Origin: Tepidimonas taiwanensis
Lineage (GTDB): Bacteria > Pseudomonadota > Gammaproteobacteria > Burkholderiales > Burkholderiaceae_C
Length of the DNA stretch: 64,000 bases
Assembly (NCBI RefSeq): GCF_020162115.1
Contig: NZ_CP083911.1
Span: forward strand, 1,984,001-2,048,000
Direction: 5' to 3'
Shown: piece by piece, positions 26,294 to 35,032 of the stretch
How the letters are laid out: each line of letters opens with the position of its first letter
How positions within the stretch are numbered: the first letter of the stretch is position 1
The notes under the pieces: model-generated
Told to the model about the DNA's origin: nothing
The model's database searches: none
The model's input: only the letters and a program-made list of their open reading frames with translations
Program-made: the position numbers and the translations under genes

Positions 26294-26742
26294 ACCCGAC
26301 GTCTATGCCCGGCCTCGATGCCGCCACCGAACAGGCGCTGTGGCAGGCCGCGCGGCGCGTGCGTCAACACGCATACGCGCCCTACTCCGGCTTTGCCGTG
26401 GGTGCGGCGTTGCTGGACGAGCGCGGGGTCATTCACGTGGGCTGCAACGTGGAAAACGCCGCCTACCCCCAGGGGCAGTGCGCTGAGGCCAACGCCATTG
26501 CCGCGTTGGTGGCCACGGGCGCACGCCGCATTCGGGCCGCCCTCGTGCTGGGGGCCGCGCCCCAATGGGTCACGCCCTGTGGGGGATGCCGACAACGGTT
26601 GCGCGAGTTTGCGGCAGACGACACGCCCATTTTGATCGCACACCCCGAGCACGGCGTGCAGGTTGTGCGCACATTGGGGCAATTGCTGCCCCTGAGCTTT
26701 GGCCCCGATCACCTCCAAACCGCCGCTTCATCTTCATCATGA
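26290..26742 (+). CDS. cdd: cytidine deaminase
   Basis: A 150-aa tetrameric-type cytidine/deoxycytidine deaminase. The zinc site is read as CAE (Cys plus proton-shuttling Glu) in NAAYPQGQCAEAN and PCGGCRQ (two Cys); substrate-binding YAPYSGFAVGAAL and CNVENAAY are present. It turns cytidine and deoxycytidine into uridine and deoxyuridine, the latter a substrate for DeoA. The start overlaps the permease stop and the stop overlaps the next start, both as ATGA. Confidence 0.93.
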   Translation: MNPTSMPGLDAATEQALWQAARRVRQHAYAPYSGFAVGAALLDERGVIHVGCNVENAAYPQGQCAEANAIAALVATGARRIRAALVLGAAPQWVTPCGGCRQRLREFAADDTPILIAHPEHGVQVVRTLGQLLPLSFGPDHLQTAASSSS

Positions 26743-27569
26743 ATCCTCAGTGGCTTTCCGACCCCGAACTGCAATCCGCACTGCACACGCTGCGTCACCA
26801 TCTGCCCACCGCGCGCCCGCGCGTGGCCATGCTGCTGGGCTCCGGATGGGGGGGTGTGACGGCGCATATCGAGCAGCCGCACCGCATCCCCTACGCGCAG
26901 CTGCCGGGCTTTCCGCAACCCAGTGTGGCCGGTCACGCAGCGGATGTGCTGGTGGGGCGGCTGGGCCCCCACGAGGTCGCCGTTCTGACCGGGCGCAAAC
27001 ACACGTACGAAACGGGCGACCCCTCGGCCATGAAATTGCCCCTGCGGGTGCTGCGCGCCTGGGGTTGCGAGGTGTTGGTACAAACCAACGCCGCGGGCAG
27101 CTTGCGCGCCGACTTGCCGCCCGGCAGCTTGATGGCGTTGAGTGATCACATCAACCTGCCACAGCGCTCACCGCTCATCGGTGAGGCCGGCAACGAGCGG
27201 TTCGTCAGTATGGTCAATGCCTATGACGCCGACCTGCGTACCCAGGCGCGGCAGCTGGCGCAGGCAGCCGGGCACACACTGCACGAGGGGGTGTACGTGT
27301 GGTTCGTGGGCCCGCAGTTTGAAACACCTGCCGAAATCCGCCTCGCGCAACGGCTGGGCGGCGACGCAGTGGGCATGAGCACCGTGCCCGAAACGCTGAT
27401 CGCGCGGCACGCGGGCATGCGGGTGTTGGCCCTGTCGCTCATCACCAACATGGGGGCGGGGCTGTCGGACGAAAACCTCAGCCACGACCACACGCTCGCG
27501 CAAGCGCAGGCGGCCAGCCAACGGGCCTGCGAGGTGTTGTGCCACATCGTGCGCCATCTATTGCTCTGA
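26739..27569 (+). CDS. purine nucleoside phosphorylase (trimeric, PNP family)
   Basis: A 276-aa phosphorylase that splits inosine, guanosine and their deoxy forms into base plus (deoxy)ribose 1-phosphate. Family motifs: phosphate-binding LLGSGWGG and GRKHTYETGD, LVQTNAAGSL, substrate site VGPQFETPAEIR with the nearby VGMSTVPE, and ITNMGAGL. The phosphate loop GRKHTYETGD differs from the commoner GRxHxYEG, but Arg and His are kept. It overlaps cdd by 4 bp. The symbol punA or xapA would both be guesses, so it is left blank. Confidence 0.9.
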   Translation: MNPQWLSDPELQSALHTLRHHLPTARPRVAMLLGSGWGGVTAHIEQPHRIPYAQLPGFPQPSVAGHAADVLVGRLGPHEVAVLTGRKHTYETGDPSAMKLPLRVLRAWGCEVLVQTNAAGSLRADLPPGSLMALSDHINLPQRSPLIGEAGNERFVSMVNAYDADLRTQARQLAQAAGHTLHEGVYVWFVGPQFETPAEIRLAQRLGGDAVGMSTVPETLIARHAGMRVLALSLITNMGAGLSDENLSHDHTLAQAQAASQRACEVLCHIVRHLLL

Positions 27570-27582
27570 AGGAACCCCTTTG

Positions 27583-28419
27583 ATGAATCACAGCTTGGCT
27601 TGGCAAAACGACGACCGCGAGTTGGCGGCATTGGTGCTGCGCTGCTTGGACTTGACCGAGTTGGGCGAGTCCTGCAGCGCCGATGATGTGGTGAGCCTGT
27701 GCCGCCGGGCGCAGGGTGAGGTTCCCCACAGGCCCGATGTGCGGGTGCCGGCGGCTGCAGCGGTGTGTGTGTGGCCGCGTTTTGTCGCCGAAGCGCGGCG
27801 TCAGCTGCCGCCCGCGGTGCGGGTAGCGGCGGTGGCAAACTTTCCCAGCGGACAAGAGCCGCTGGCGCAGGTGTTGCACACCATCGCCAGCATCGCTGAC
27901 GACGGTGGTCAGGAAGTGGACGTGGTGCTGCCCTATCGAGCCTGGCTCGCAGGCGACAGGGGCCACATGCGCGATTGGCTGCGCGCGGTGCGGCGCGCCA
28001 GCGAGGGGTTGGGCCTCAAGCTCATCCTGGAGTCCGGTGCCTTTCCCGACGTCCCCGACGGGATGCACGCGCTTCAAACCGCGTGCCACCTGGCGCTGGA
28101 TGAGGGAGTCGATTGGCTCAAGACGAGCACGGGCAAGATCGCCCGCGGGGCCACGCTCGAAGCGGCACGCGTGTTGCTGCGCAGCATCGCCCACCACCCC
28201 ACGATGCGCAATCGGGCAGGCTGCAAACCGTCGGGGGGGCTGCGACGCGTAGCCGATGTGCGACCCTACGTGCAAGCCGCGCACGAACTGCTGGGCCCCT
28301 CGGCACTCACGCCGCAGCGCTGGCGCATCGGTGCCTCGGCGCTGTGGCAAGACGCCGTCGCGCAGCTTGTGGACACTGCCCCGAACACACCACCCTCCTC
28401 TGTCGATCCCGCTTACTGA
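27583..28419 (+). CDS. deoC: deoxyribose-phosphate aldolase
   Basis: A 278-aa class I aldolase that cleaves 2-deoxyribose 5-phosphate to acetaldehyde and glyceraldehyde 3-phosphate. The Schiff-base Lys is Lys180 in DWLKTSTGK and the catalytic Lys is Lys215 in CKPSGGLR; EVDVVLPYRAW carries the conserved Asp. The ATG at 27583 is preceded by AAGGA; a TTG three bases upstream is an alternative. It sits 13 bp after the phosphorylase. The family length is about 260, so the C-terminus is slightly extended. Confidence 0.94.
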   Translation: MNHSLAWQNDDRELAALVLRCLDLTELGESCSADDVVSLCRRAQGEVPHRPDVRVPAAAAVCVWPRFVAEARRQLPPAVRVAAVANFPSGQEPLAQVLHTIASIADDGGQEVDVVLPYRAWLAGDRGHMRDWLRAVRRASEGLGLKLILESGAFPDVPDGMHALQTACHLALDEGVDWLKTSTGKIARGATLEAARVLLRSIAHHPTMRNRAGCKPSGGLRRVADVRPYVQAAHELLGPSALTPQRWRIGASALWQDAVAQLVDTAPNTPPSSVDPAY

Positions 28420-28426
28420 TCCCAAC

Positions 28427-29755
28427 ATGCTGGCTCAAGAAATCATTCGTCGCAAACGCGACGGCAACACACTCGCTGCCGAAGAGATCCGCCACTTTGT
28501 CCGCGGCCTTGTCAGCGGGGACTGGAGCGAGGGGCAGGCAGCTGCCCTGGCCATGGCGATCTTCTTCCGTGGCATGACCATGGAAGAGCGGATCGTGTTG
28601 ACCCAGGCCATGCGCGACAGCGGCACGGTCTTGCAGTGGGACGCGCAGGCGCTGGGGGGGCCGGTACTGGACAAACACTCCAGCGGTGGCGTGGGCGACA
28701 AGGTCAGCCTGATGCTGGCCCCGATGGTGGCGGCTTGCGGTGGGTTCGTGCCCATGATCTCCGGCCGCGGCCTGGGACACACGGGGGGAACACTCGACAA
28801 ATTCGACAGCATCCCGGGCTATCGCACCGCCCCGGACCTGGACACCTTGCGGCGCGTGGTGGCATCGGTGGGTTGCGCAATCATCGGGCAGACGGCCGAT
28901 CTGGCCCCCGCCGACCGTCGGCTCTACGCTATCCGCGACGTCACCGCAACGGTCGAGTCCGTGCCGCTGATCACGGCCAGCATCCTGTCGAAGAAGCTGG
29001 CTGCGGGGCTGCAGGGCCTGTCGATGGACGTGAAGGTGGGCAACGGGGCCTTTTGCCCGGATCTGAGCAGCGCGCGCGAATTGGCCGCCTCGCTGGTGGC
29101 GGTGGCACAAGGCGCGGGCTTGCCGACAAGGGCATGGATCACCGACATGAACCGCGTGTTAGGCCACAGCGCGGGCAACGCGGTGGAAATGCGCGAAGCC
29201 ATCGACTTTCTCGCCGGCCGGCGGCGCGACCCCCGCCTGTTGGAGGTCACTCTGGCGCTGGGTGCCGACATGCTGGTCCTTGGTGGCTTGGCCAGTGACG
29301 AGGCGCACGCGCGCACGCGGCTGCAACAGACGCTCGACAGCGGCGCGGCGGTGGAGCGTTTTGCCCGGATGGTGCATGCTCTGGGCGGTCCCAAGGACTT
29401 GCTCGAAGCTCCCGAGCGCCACTTGGCCGCCGCGCCCGTGCGCGCGCCGGTGCCTGCGGCGCGCGCGGGTTGGGTACAGCGACACGCCACACGCGAAATC
29501 GGGGTCGTCGTCATTGAACTCGGCGGTGGGCGGCGTCGCGCCAGCGACCCCATCGACCACCGCGTCGGGTTGACCGACATCGCCCCCCCCGGTACGGCCG
29601 TGACCGCTGGAGAGCCGCTGGCCTGGGTACACGCGGCCGATGCCGACACCGCCGCACGTGCGGTGACCCGTTTGCAAAACTTGATCACGATCGGGGACCA
29701 CCCCCCGGTGGACAGCCCTGTGCTGATCGAGCACCACATCGAGGCAACCCTCTGA
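28427..29755 (+). CDS. deoA: thymidine phosphorylase
   Basis: A 442-aa pyrimidine phosphorylase acting on thymidine and deoxyuridine, giving deoxyribose 1-phosphate. Clear motifs are the phosphate-binding signature DKHSSGGVGDKVSL, SGRGLGHTGGTLDKFDSIPG and SKKLAAGLQGLSMDVKVGNGAF, followed by the C-terminal PYNP domain (REIGVVVIELGGGRR). It starts 8 bp after deoC. No separate uridine phosphorylase is present, so uridine from cytidine would need another route. Confidence 0.95.
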   Translation: MLAQEIIRRKRDGNTLAAEEIRHFVRGLVSGDWSEGQAAALAMAIFFRGMTMEERIVLTQAMRDSGTVLQWDAQALGGPVLDKHSSGGVGDKVSLMLAPMVAACGGFVPMISGRGLGHTGGTLDKFDSIPGYRTAPDLDTLRRVVASVGCAIIGQTADLAPADRRLYAIRDVTATVESVPLITASILSKKLAAGLQGLSMDVKVGNGAFCPDLSSARELAASLVAVAQGAGLPTRAWITDMNRVLGHSAGNAVEMREAIDFLAGRRRDPRLLEVTLALGADMLVLGGLASDEAHARTRLQQTLDSGAAVERFARMVHALGGPKDLLEAPERHLAAAPVRAPVPAARAGWVQRHATREIGVVVIELGGGRRRASDPIDHRVGLTDIAPPGTAVTAGEPLAWVHAADADTAARAVTRLQNLITIGDHPPVDSPVLIEHHIEATL

Positions 29756-29776
29756 GCCACCAAGGAGCAGGCATCC

Positions 29777-31009
29777 ATGCCACGCGCCATCGTCCTCGTC
29801 CTCGACTCCTTCGGCATCGGTGCCGCGCCTGACGCCGCGCGTTTTGGCGACGCAGACGCCGACACCTTCGGTCACATCGCCGCTTGCGCCGCCGCACAGG
29901 GAGCTCCTCTGGTCATTCCCCACCTCTTGGAGCTGGGACTGGCACACGCCGCCCACGCCGCCACCGGCCGCTGGCCCGCAGGCATACAGTCCCCCCCGGC
30001 GCTGCGCCCGGGCACGCTGTGGGCCGCCTGCGCCGAACGCAGCGCCGGCAAGGATACCCCCAGTGGTCACTGGGAGATGTTGGGCTGCCCCGTCCCCTTC
30101 GACTGGGGCTACTTTGCGCCTGTGCCCGACGGACAAAGCGTCTTTCCGGAGGCGTTGATGCGGCGCTGGTGCGAAGCGGCCGGCTTGGCCGGCACGCTGG
30201 GCAACTGCCACGCCAGCGGAACGGAAATCATCCAGCGCCTCGGCGACGAACATGTCCGCAGCGGCTGGCCCATTTGCTACACCAGCGCCGACAGCGTCTT
30301 CCAAGTGGCTGCGCACGAGGAGCATTTCGGGCTGCAGCGCTTGTGGGACATTTGCGCACTGGCCAAACCAATTTTTGACGAAATCAACATCGCCCGCGTG
30401 ATCGCGCGGCCCTTTACTGGCAGCGGCGGAACTTACCGACGCACCGGCAACCGCAAGGATTTCACCACCCCCCCACCGGGTGACACCCTGTTGGATCGCC
30501 TACACCAAGCAGGCCGCGCCACCCTCTCGGTGGGCAAAATCGGCGACATTTTTGCGCACCGCCACACGGGCGAAGAGATCAAAGCCGACGGCAATGAGGC
30601 GCTGTGCGACGCCACACTGGAGGCGCTGCACCGCTGTCCGGACGGTGGGCTGGTGATGGCCAACCTCGTCGACTTCGACATGCTCTACGGCCACCGGCGC
30701 GACGTGGCCGGTTACGCACGGGCACTAGAGCGATTTGACGCGTGGCTGCCGCGCTTGCTGGCGCACCTGCGCCCAGACGATCTGTTGGCCATCAGCGCCG
30801 ACCACGGCTGCGATCCGACCGCTGCCGGCAGCGACCACACGCGAGAGTACGTTCCTGCCCTGCTCCACTGCCCCAGCTGGGCTGCCTGGGGCAGCCACGG
30901 TGCCGGGGTGCGCACGAGCTTTGCGGACCTGGGCCAAACCTTGGCCAGCCACCTGCAGCTCCCCGCTTTGCCGTACGGGCAGTCGTTACTGCCCCGAGCT
31001 CAGGGATAA
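29777..31009 (+). CDS. deoB: phosphopentomutase
   Basis: A 410-aa metalloenzyme of the alkaline phosphatase superfamily that converts (deoxy)ribose 1-phosphate to the 5-phosphate, supplying DeoC and the pentose phosphate pathway. Metal ligands lie in VLVLDSFGIGAAPDA and SADHGCDP; the phospho-Thr region is SAGKDTPSGHWEM, and YTSADSVFQVAAHEE is characteristic. AAGGAG precedes the ATG. It is the last gene of the nucleoside operon and overlaps the convergent DUF3426 gene by 10 bp at the stop codons. Confidence 0.95.
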   Translation: MPRAIVLVLDSFGIGAAPDAARFGDADADTFGHIAACAAAQGAPLVIPHLLELGLAHAAHAATGRWPAGIQSPPALRPGTLWAACAERSAGKDTPSGHWEMLGCPVPFDWGYFAPVPDGQSVFPEALMRRWCEAAGLAGTLGNCHASGTEIIQRLGDEHVRSGWPICYTSADSVFQVAAHEEHFGLQRLWDICALAKPIFDEINIARVIARPFTGSGGTYRRTGNRKDFTTPPPGDTLLDRLHQAGRATLSVGKIGDIFAHRHTGEEIKADGNEALCDATLEALHRCPDGGLVMANLVDFDMLYGHRRDVAGYARALERFDAWLPRLLAHLRPDDLLAISADHGCDPTAAGSDHTREYVPALLHCPSWAAWGSHGAGVRTSFADLGQTLASHLQLPALPYGQSLLPRAQG

Positions 31010-32160
31010 AACAATTCCGCTTGATAGCCCGTCATGCGGGCTGCGTGCGGGTGGTCAAACGCCAGCTCGAACTGCAGCGGCCATTCCGCGCCGGGTGTCA
31101 GCCGATCAGTGGGTTGCGGCCACGCATCCGGCATCCAAACACGCCGAGCCAACACGGCACCGTTGGCATCGGTCAGGGTCAGCTCCAAGGCGGGGGCCGC
31201 CACCTCGACATCGGTGCGGTTGCGCACGACGAGGTGAAAGCTGTAGCGATCGGGCGCGCGGCGCAGCAACACCGACCCCTCGATGACGACGTCCGCTGGC
31301 CGACGGGGCAAGGCCACGGTACACCCTGTTCGGACACAAAACGCCTGCAACCACGGCCGCGACCACGGATATTGCGCGGCCCAGGTGTCGCGCCAATGCC
31401 ACGCCGCCTGCGCGGCCAGCAACACCGTCAACCCCAGCGCCACCAGCGCCAGCGCCGCCCGTACCAGCGGGCGCCGCCAGAACGCGCGGCGGCGCGCCTG
31501 TCGAACAAAGGACGGCTCCACGGCCGGGGCTGGCCGTGCCGCGTTGGATGGGGATTCCGCATCGGCTGAACGAGGCTCGCCATCCGCCAGCGAACCCGTC
31601 GCTGGCGGATGGCACTCGGCAGACACTGGGCTCTCTGGCTCCCCTCCGGGCCTTGGTGCGCCAGACTCGGTTTCTCGGGGTGTCGAGACGTCCGCGCCGC
31701 GCCCGATGCCTGGCGGCGAGACCTTCTCCGTCGACGAGGCGACATCCGCCGCAACCGGCGACAGCGAAGCCGCCTCCACCGGTGCGGCCGACAGCCCTCC
31801 ACTGCCCGCCGCGGTGTCATCCCGGATCAATGCCGGAAACGGTGGCAGGGCTGCTTCCGTCTGCGGCACCGCCGCGGTCATCGACGCCGCTGGCGGCTCA
31901 GGAGGGGCGACGGGCCACGGGTCGCTGATCGGGGGTATGGACGGCACCGGCACAGCCGGCGTTGGCTCAAGGCTCTCGGGGGCCGATGCAACCGCCATCG
32001 CGGCCGCCGGCACGCGCGCAGGCATGGGCTGCAAATCCTGCGTCGCGTCGAATACCTGCTGGCAGTGGCCGCAGCGCACCCAGCCATCGGCAATCTTGAG
32101 CTGATCCGCCACGACCTTGAAGGCCGTGCCACAAGCCGAACAGCGGGTGATGAAACTCAT
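31000..32160 (-). CDS. zinc-ribbon and DUF3426 domain membrane protein
   Basis: A 386-aa protein of unknown function, conserved next to prmA in Burkholderiales. Residues 3-40 are an MJ0042-type zinc ribbon (CSACGTAF...VRCGHCQQVF), followed by a long disordered Pro/Ala/Ser-rich segment (about 45-245), one membrane span (about 250-272, VRAALALVALGLTVLLAAQ) and a periplasmic DUF3426 domain (about 290-385). The layout suggests a cytoplasmic zinc finger tethered to the inner membrane. It lies downstream of prmA in the same direction and ends inside the tail of deoB. Function should be left open. Confidence 0.87.
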   Translation of the reverse strand: MSFITRCSACGTAFKVVADQLKIADGWVRCGHCQQVFDATQDLQPMPARVPAAAMAVASAPESLEPTPAVPVPSIPPISDPWPVAPPEPPAASMTAAVPQTEAALPPFPALIRDDTAAGSGGLSAAPVEAASLSPVAADVASSTEKVSPPGIGRGADVSTPRETESGAPRPGGEPESPVSAECHPPATGSLADGEPRSADAESPSNAARPAPAVEPSFVRQARRRAFWRRPLVRAALALVALGLTVLLAAQAAWHWRDTWAAQYPWSRPWLQAFCVRTGCTVALPRRPADVVIEGSVLLRRAPDRYSFHLVVRNRTDVEVAAPALELTLTDANGAVLARRVWMPDAWPQPTDRLTPGAEWPLQFELAFDHPHAARMTGYQAELFYP

Positions 32161-32182
32161 GCCCGCGATTATGCGGGCACGA

Positions 32183-33103
32183 TCAAGCGCGCCACGCCGT
32201 CATCAGAATCCAGCCGTCCTCGGCGTCGTGCACCTGCAGCGCGAGCCACGGGGCATAAGCCTCGCGCAGTTCGTCGGCCTGGCGCTCCAGGATGCCGGCC
32301 AAGACCAGATGCCCGCCCGGCGCGACGTGCGCGCACAGCAGCGGGGCCAGCACCTTCAGCGGCGTCGCCAGAATGTTGGCCAGCACGACGTCGTAGGCCC
32401 CTCGCGCGTGCTCGGGCAAGCCCGCCGCCAGCGCGACGCCGTTGGCCGCGGCGTTGAGCCGCGTCGATTCGACGGCGGCGGGGTCGATGTCCACCGCGTC
32501 GACCGGCGTGGCACCGAACTTGGCCGCGGCGATCGCGAGGATGCCCGAACCGCACCCGTAGTCGAGCACGCGCCGCTGCGCCACATCATGCGTGGCGATC
32601 CAGCGCAGACACATGCGCGTGGTCGGGTGTGTGCCGGTGCCGAACGCCAGCCCCGGATCGAGCCGGATGACGGTGCGCGCCGCCGCGGGCGGTTCGTGCC
32701 AGCTCGGCACGATCCAGAAGTCCGGCGTGATCGGCACCGGATCGAACTGCGACTGCGTCAGGCGCACCCAGTCCGTATCCGCCACCGGTCGCACGCCCAC
32801 GACCTCGCAATCCGCAAAAAAATCCTGCGGCGCGAGCAGCGCGGCGGCCTCGCGCGCCTGTGCCTCGGTATCGAACAGCGCGACCACCCGCGAGCGCTGC
32901 CAGCCCGCCGCGGGCGCGGGCAGCCCCGGTTCGCCGAACAGCGCCTGCTCGGCCGGCGTGTGCGCGTCGGCGTCCTCGACCGAGACGCTGAGCGCCTCCA
33001 GCGCCTCCAGCGCGTCACTGACGTCGTCCACCCGCGCCTCGGGCACGTGCAGCACCAGCTCGTACCAGCGCGCCGCGCTGGAGGGGGAATCAACCGCGCT
33101 CAC
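32183..33103 (-). CDS. prmA: ribosomal protein L11 methyltransferase
   Basis: A 306-aa SAM-dependent methyltransferase that trimethylates ribosomal protein L11. An N-terminal substrate-recognition domain (about 1-75, WYELVLHVPEARVDDVSDALEALEALSVSVED) precedes the catalytic domain with DPGLAFGTGTHPTT, motif I VLDYGCGSGILAIAAAK and NILATPLKVLAPLL. The start is a GTG that overlaps the end of accC by 14 bp; translation is probably coupled. Confidence 0.93.
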   Translation of the reverse strand: MSAVDSPSSAARWYELVLHVPEARVDDVSDALEALEALSVSVEDADAHTPAEQALFGEPGLPAPAAGWQRSRVVALFDTEAQAREAAALLAPQDFFADCEVVGVRPVADTDWVRLTQSQFDPVPITPDFWIVPSWHEPPAAARTVIRLDPGLAFGTGTHPTTRMCLRWIATHDVAQRRVLDYGCGSGILAIAAAKFGATPVDAVDIDPAAVESTRLNAAANGVALAAGLPEHARGAYDVVLANILATPLKVLAPLLCAHVAPGGHLVLAGILERQADELREAYAPWLALQVHDAEDGWILMTAWRA

Positions 33104-34442
33104 GCTGCGCCAGCCAGTTCTCGAGGTAATGGATGTTGGTGCCGCCGGCCTCGAAGTTGGCGTCCACCATCAGCTCGCGGTGCAGCGGCACGTTGGTCTT
33201 GATGCCCTCGACCACCACCTCCGCCAGCGCCCCGCGCATGCGCGCCAGCGCCTGCTCGCGCGTGTCGCCGTGCACGATGATCTTGCCGATCATCGAGTCG
33301 TAGTTCGGCGGCACGGTGTAGCCGGTGTATATGTGCGAGTCCACCCGCACGCCCGGCCCGCCCGGCGCGTGCCAGGCGGTGATGCGCCCGGGCGACGGCG
33401 TGAACTTGTACGGATCCTCGGCGTTGATGCGGCACTCGATCGCGTGCCCGCGCAGCTGCAGCTGCCGTTGGGTGAAGGGCAGCTTTTCGCCGGCGGCGAT
33501 CAGAATCTGCTGGCGCACGATGTCAACCCCCGTGACCATCTCGGTCACCGGGTGCTCCACCTGCACGCGCGTGTTCATCTCGATGAAGTAGAACTCACCG
33601 TTCTCGTAGAGAAACTCGAACGTGCCTGCGCCGCGGTAGCCGATCTTCTTGCACGCCGCGGCGCAGCGCTCGCCGATGCGCTCGACGAGCCGGCGTGGGA
33701 TGCCGGGGGCCGGCGCTTCCTCGATGACCTTCTGATGGCGGCGCTGCATCGAGCAGTCGCGCTCGAACAGGTAGACCGCGTTGCGATGCTGGTCGGCCAG
33801 CACCTGGATCTCGATGTGCCGAGGGTTCTGGAGAAATTTCTCCATGTACACCTCGGGGTTGCCAAACGCAGCCCCGGCCTCGCGCTTGGTGGTCTGCACG
33901 GCGTGCAGCAGCGCCGCTTCGGTGTGCACGACGCGCATGCCGCGCCCGCCGCCACCCCCGGCGGCCTTGATGATGACCGGGTAGCCGATGGTGCGCGCGA
34001 TGCGCTTGATCTCGGCCGGATCATCCGGCAGCGCCCCGTCGGACCCCGGCACCGTCGGCACGCCCGCCGCCTTCATCGCCTGTTTGGCGGACACCTTGTC
34101 GCCCATCAGGCGAATCGACTCCGGCGTCGGGCCGATGAAGACGAAACCACTCTTTTCGACGCGTTCGGCGAAGTCGGCGTTTTCCGACAGGAAGCCGTAG
34201 CCCGGGTGGATCGCCTCGGCGTCCGTCACTTCGGCCGCCGAGATGATGGCCGGCATGTTCAGGTAGCTCTGCGCGGATGGGGCCGGGCCGATGCACACCG
34301 CCTCGTCGGCGAGCTTGACGTATTTGGCATCGCGGTCCGCCTCGGAATAGACGACGACGGCCTGGATACCCAGCTCCCGGCAGGCGCGCTGCACGCGCAG
34401 TGCGATCTCGCCACGGTTGGCGATCAATATCTTTTTGAACAT
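33090..34442 (-). CDS. accC: acetyl-CoA carboxylase, biotin carboxylase subunit
   Basis: A 450-aa ATP-grasp enzyme that carboxylates the biotin of AccB in the first step of fatty-acid synthesis. Motifs in order: KKILIANRGEIALRV, HPGYGFLSENADFA, Gly-loop KAAGGGGGRGMR, ERDCSMQRRHQKVIEEAP, EMNTRVQVEHPVTEM and GHAIECRINAEDP. The ATG at 34442 (MFKKIL) is the family start, with GTGAGG upstream; an upstream in-frame extension belongs to the accB reading region. It lies 10 bp after accB. Confidence 0.96.
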   Translation of the reverse strand: MFKKILIANRGEIALRVQRACRELGIQAVVVYSEADRDAKYVKLADEAVCIGPAPSAQSYLNMPAIISAAEVTDAEAIHPGYGFLSENADFAERVEKSGFVFIGPTPESIRLMGDKVSAKQAMKAAGVPTVPGSDGALPDDPAEIKRIARTIGYPVIIKAAGGGGGRGMRVVHTEAALLHAVQTTKREAGAAFGNPEVYMEKFLQNPRHIEIQVLADQHRNAVYLFERDCSMQRRHQKVIEEAPAPGIPRRLVERIGERCAAACKKIGYRGAGTFEFLYENGEFYFIEMNTRVQVEHPVTEMVTGVDIVRQQILIAAGEKLPFTQRQLQLRGHAIECRINAEDPYKFTPSPGRITAWHAPGGPGVRVDSHIYTGYTVPPNYDSMIGKIIVHGDTREQALARMRGALAEVVVEGIKTNVPLHRELMVDANFEAGGTNIHYLENWLAQRERG

Positions 34443-34452
34443 CGCCGCGCCC

Positions 34453-34923
34453 TCACGCGAGGACGAAGAGGGGTTGTCCGTATTCGACGGCCTGACCGTT
34501 CTCGACCAAAATTTCCTGGATGACCCCCGCACGATCGGCCTCGATTTCGTTGAGAATCTTCATCGCTTCGATAATACAGACAGGCTCGCCCTCCTTGACC
34601 GCCTGGCCGACCTCGACGAACGGCTTGGCACCCGGGCTGGGCGCGCGGTAAAAGGTACCGACCATGGGAGATTTGATTACATGCCCGGCAGGGGTGGCAG
34701 CAGGCACCTCGGCCGGCGTCGCGGCAGGAGCGGGTGGCTGCGCACTGATCGTGATCGGTGCCGCGGGGGCGGCGACCACGGGTGCCGCGGTGAGGGCCGC
34801 CGCGGGTGCGGCGGGAGCGGCCTTGACGATGCGGACCTTGCCTTCGGCTTCCGTGATTTCGAGCTCGGAGATATTCGACTCGGAGACCAGATCGATGAGT
34901 GTCTTGAGCTTGCGTAGATCCAT
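34453..34923 (-). CDS. accB: acetyl-CoA carboxylase, biotin carboxyl carrier protein
   Basis: The 156-aa carrier subunit. It has an N-terminal assembly helix (MDLRKLKTLIDLVSESNISELEI), an Ala/Pro-rich swinging linker (about 36-80) and a biotinyl domain with SPMVGTFYRAPSPGAKPFVEVGQ; the biotinylated residue is Lys122 in IIEAMKILNEI. It is the first gene of accB-accC-prmA-DUF3426 and is divergent from pilB. In many Burkholderiales aroQ precedes accB; it is not here. Confidence 0.95.
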   Translation of the reverse strand: MDLRKLKTLIDLVSESNISELEITEAEGKVRIVKAAPAAPAAALTAAPVVAAPAAPITISAQPPAPAATPAEVPAATPAGHVIKSPMVGTFYRAPSPGAKPFVEVGQAVKEGEPVCIIEAMKILNEIEADRAGVIQEILVENGQAVEYGQPLFVLA

Positions 34924-35032
34924 GGCGACTCCGTCTGATGCACCCAACGTGCGTTGATCTTGCCGCGAACGGCGCGGAAAAGAGCGCGAAATATACACGA
35001 CCCCATACCCGACCACGCAACAGGAGACCCGG
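34924..35032. promoter_or_regulatory. divergent promoter region between accB and pilB
   Basis: This 109-bp gap must hold promoters for the acc operon and for pilBC. On the minus strand TATATT at 34990-34995 is a fair -10 hexamer for accB, but its best -35 (TTGCGT) is 19 bases away and weak. CAGGAG at 35021-35026 is the pilB ribosome-binding site. Nothing else stands out. Confidence 0.35.

Noticed and set aside
26990..27030. Unusual phosphate loop GRKHTYETGD in the purine nucleoside phosphorylase taken as inactivation
   Set aside because: The key Arg and His are kept and other substrate motifs are intact; it is probably a clade variant.
34924..35032. accB leader considered for a riboswitch
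   Set aside because: Only about 110 bases shared by two divergent genes, with no strong stem-loop or known riboswitch core visible.
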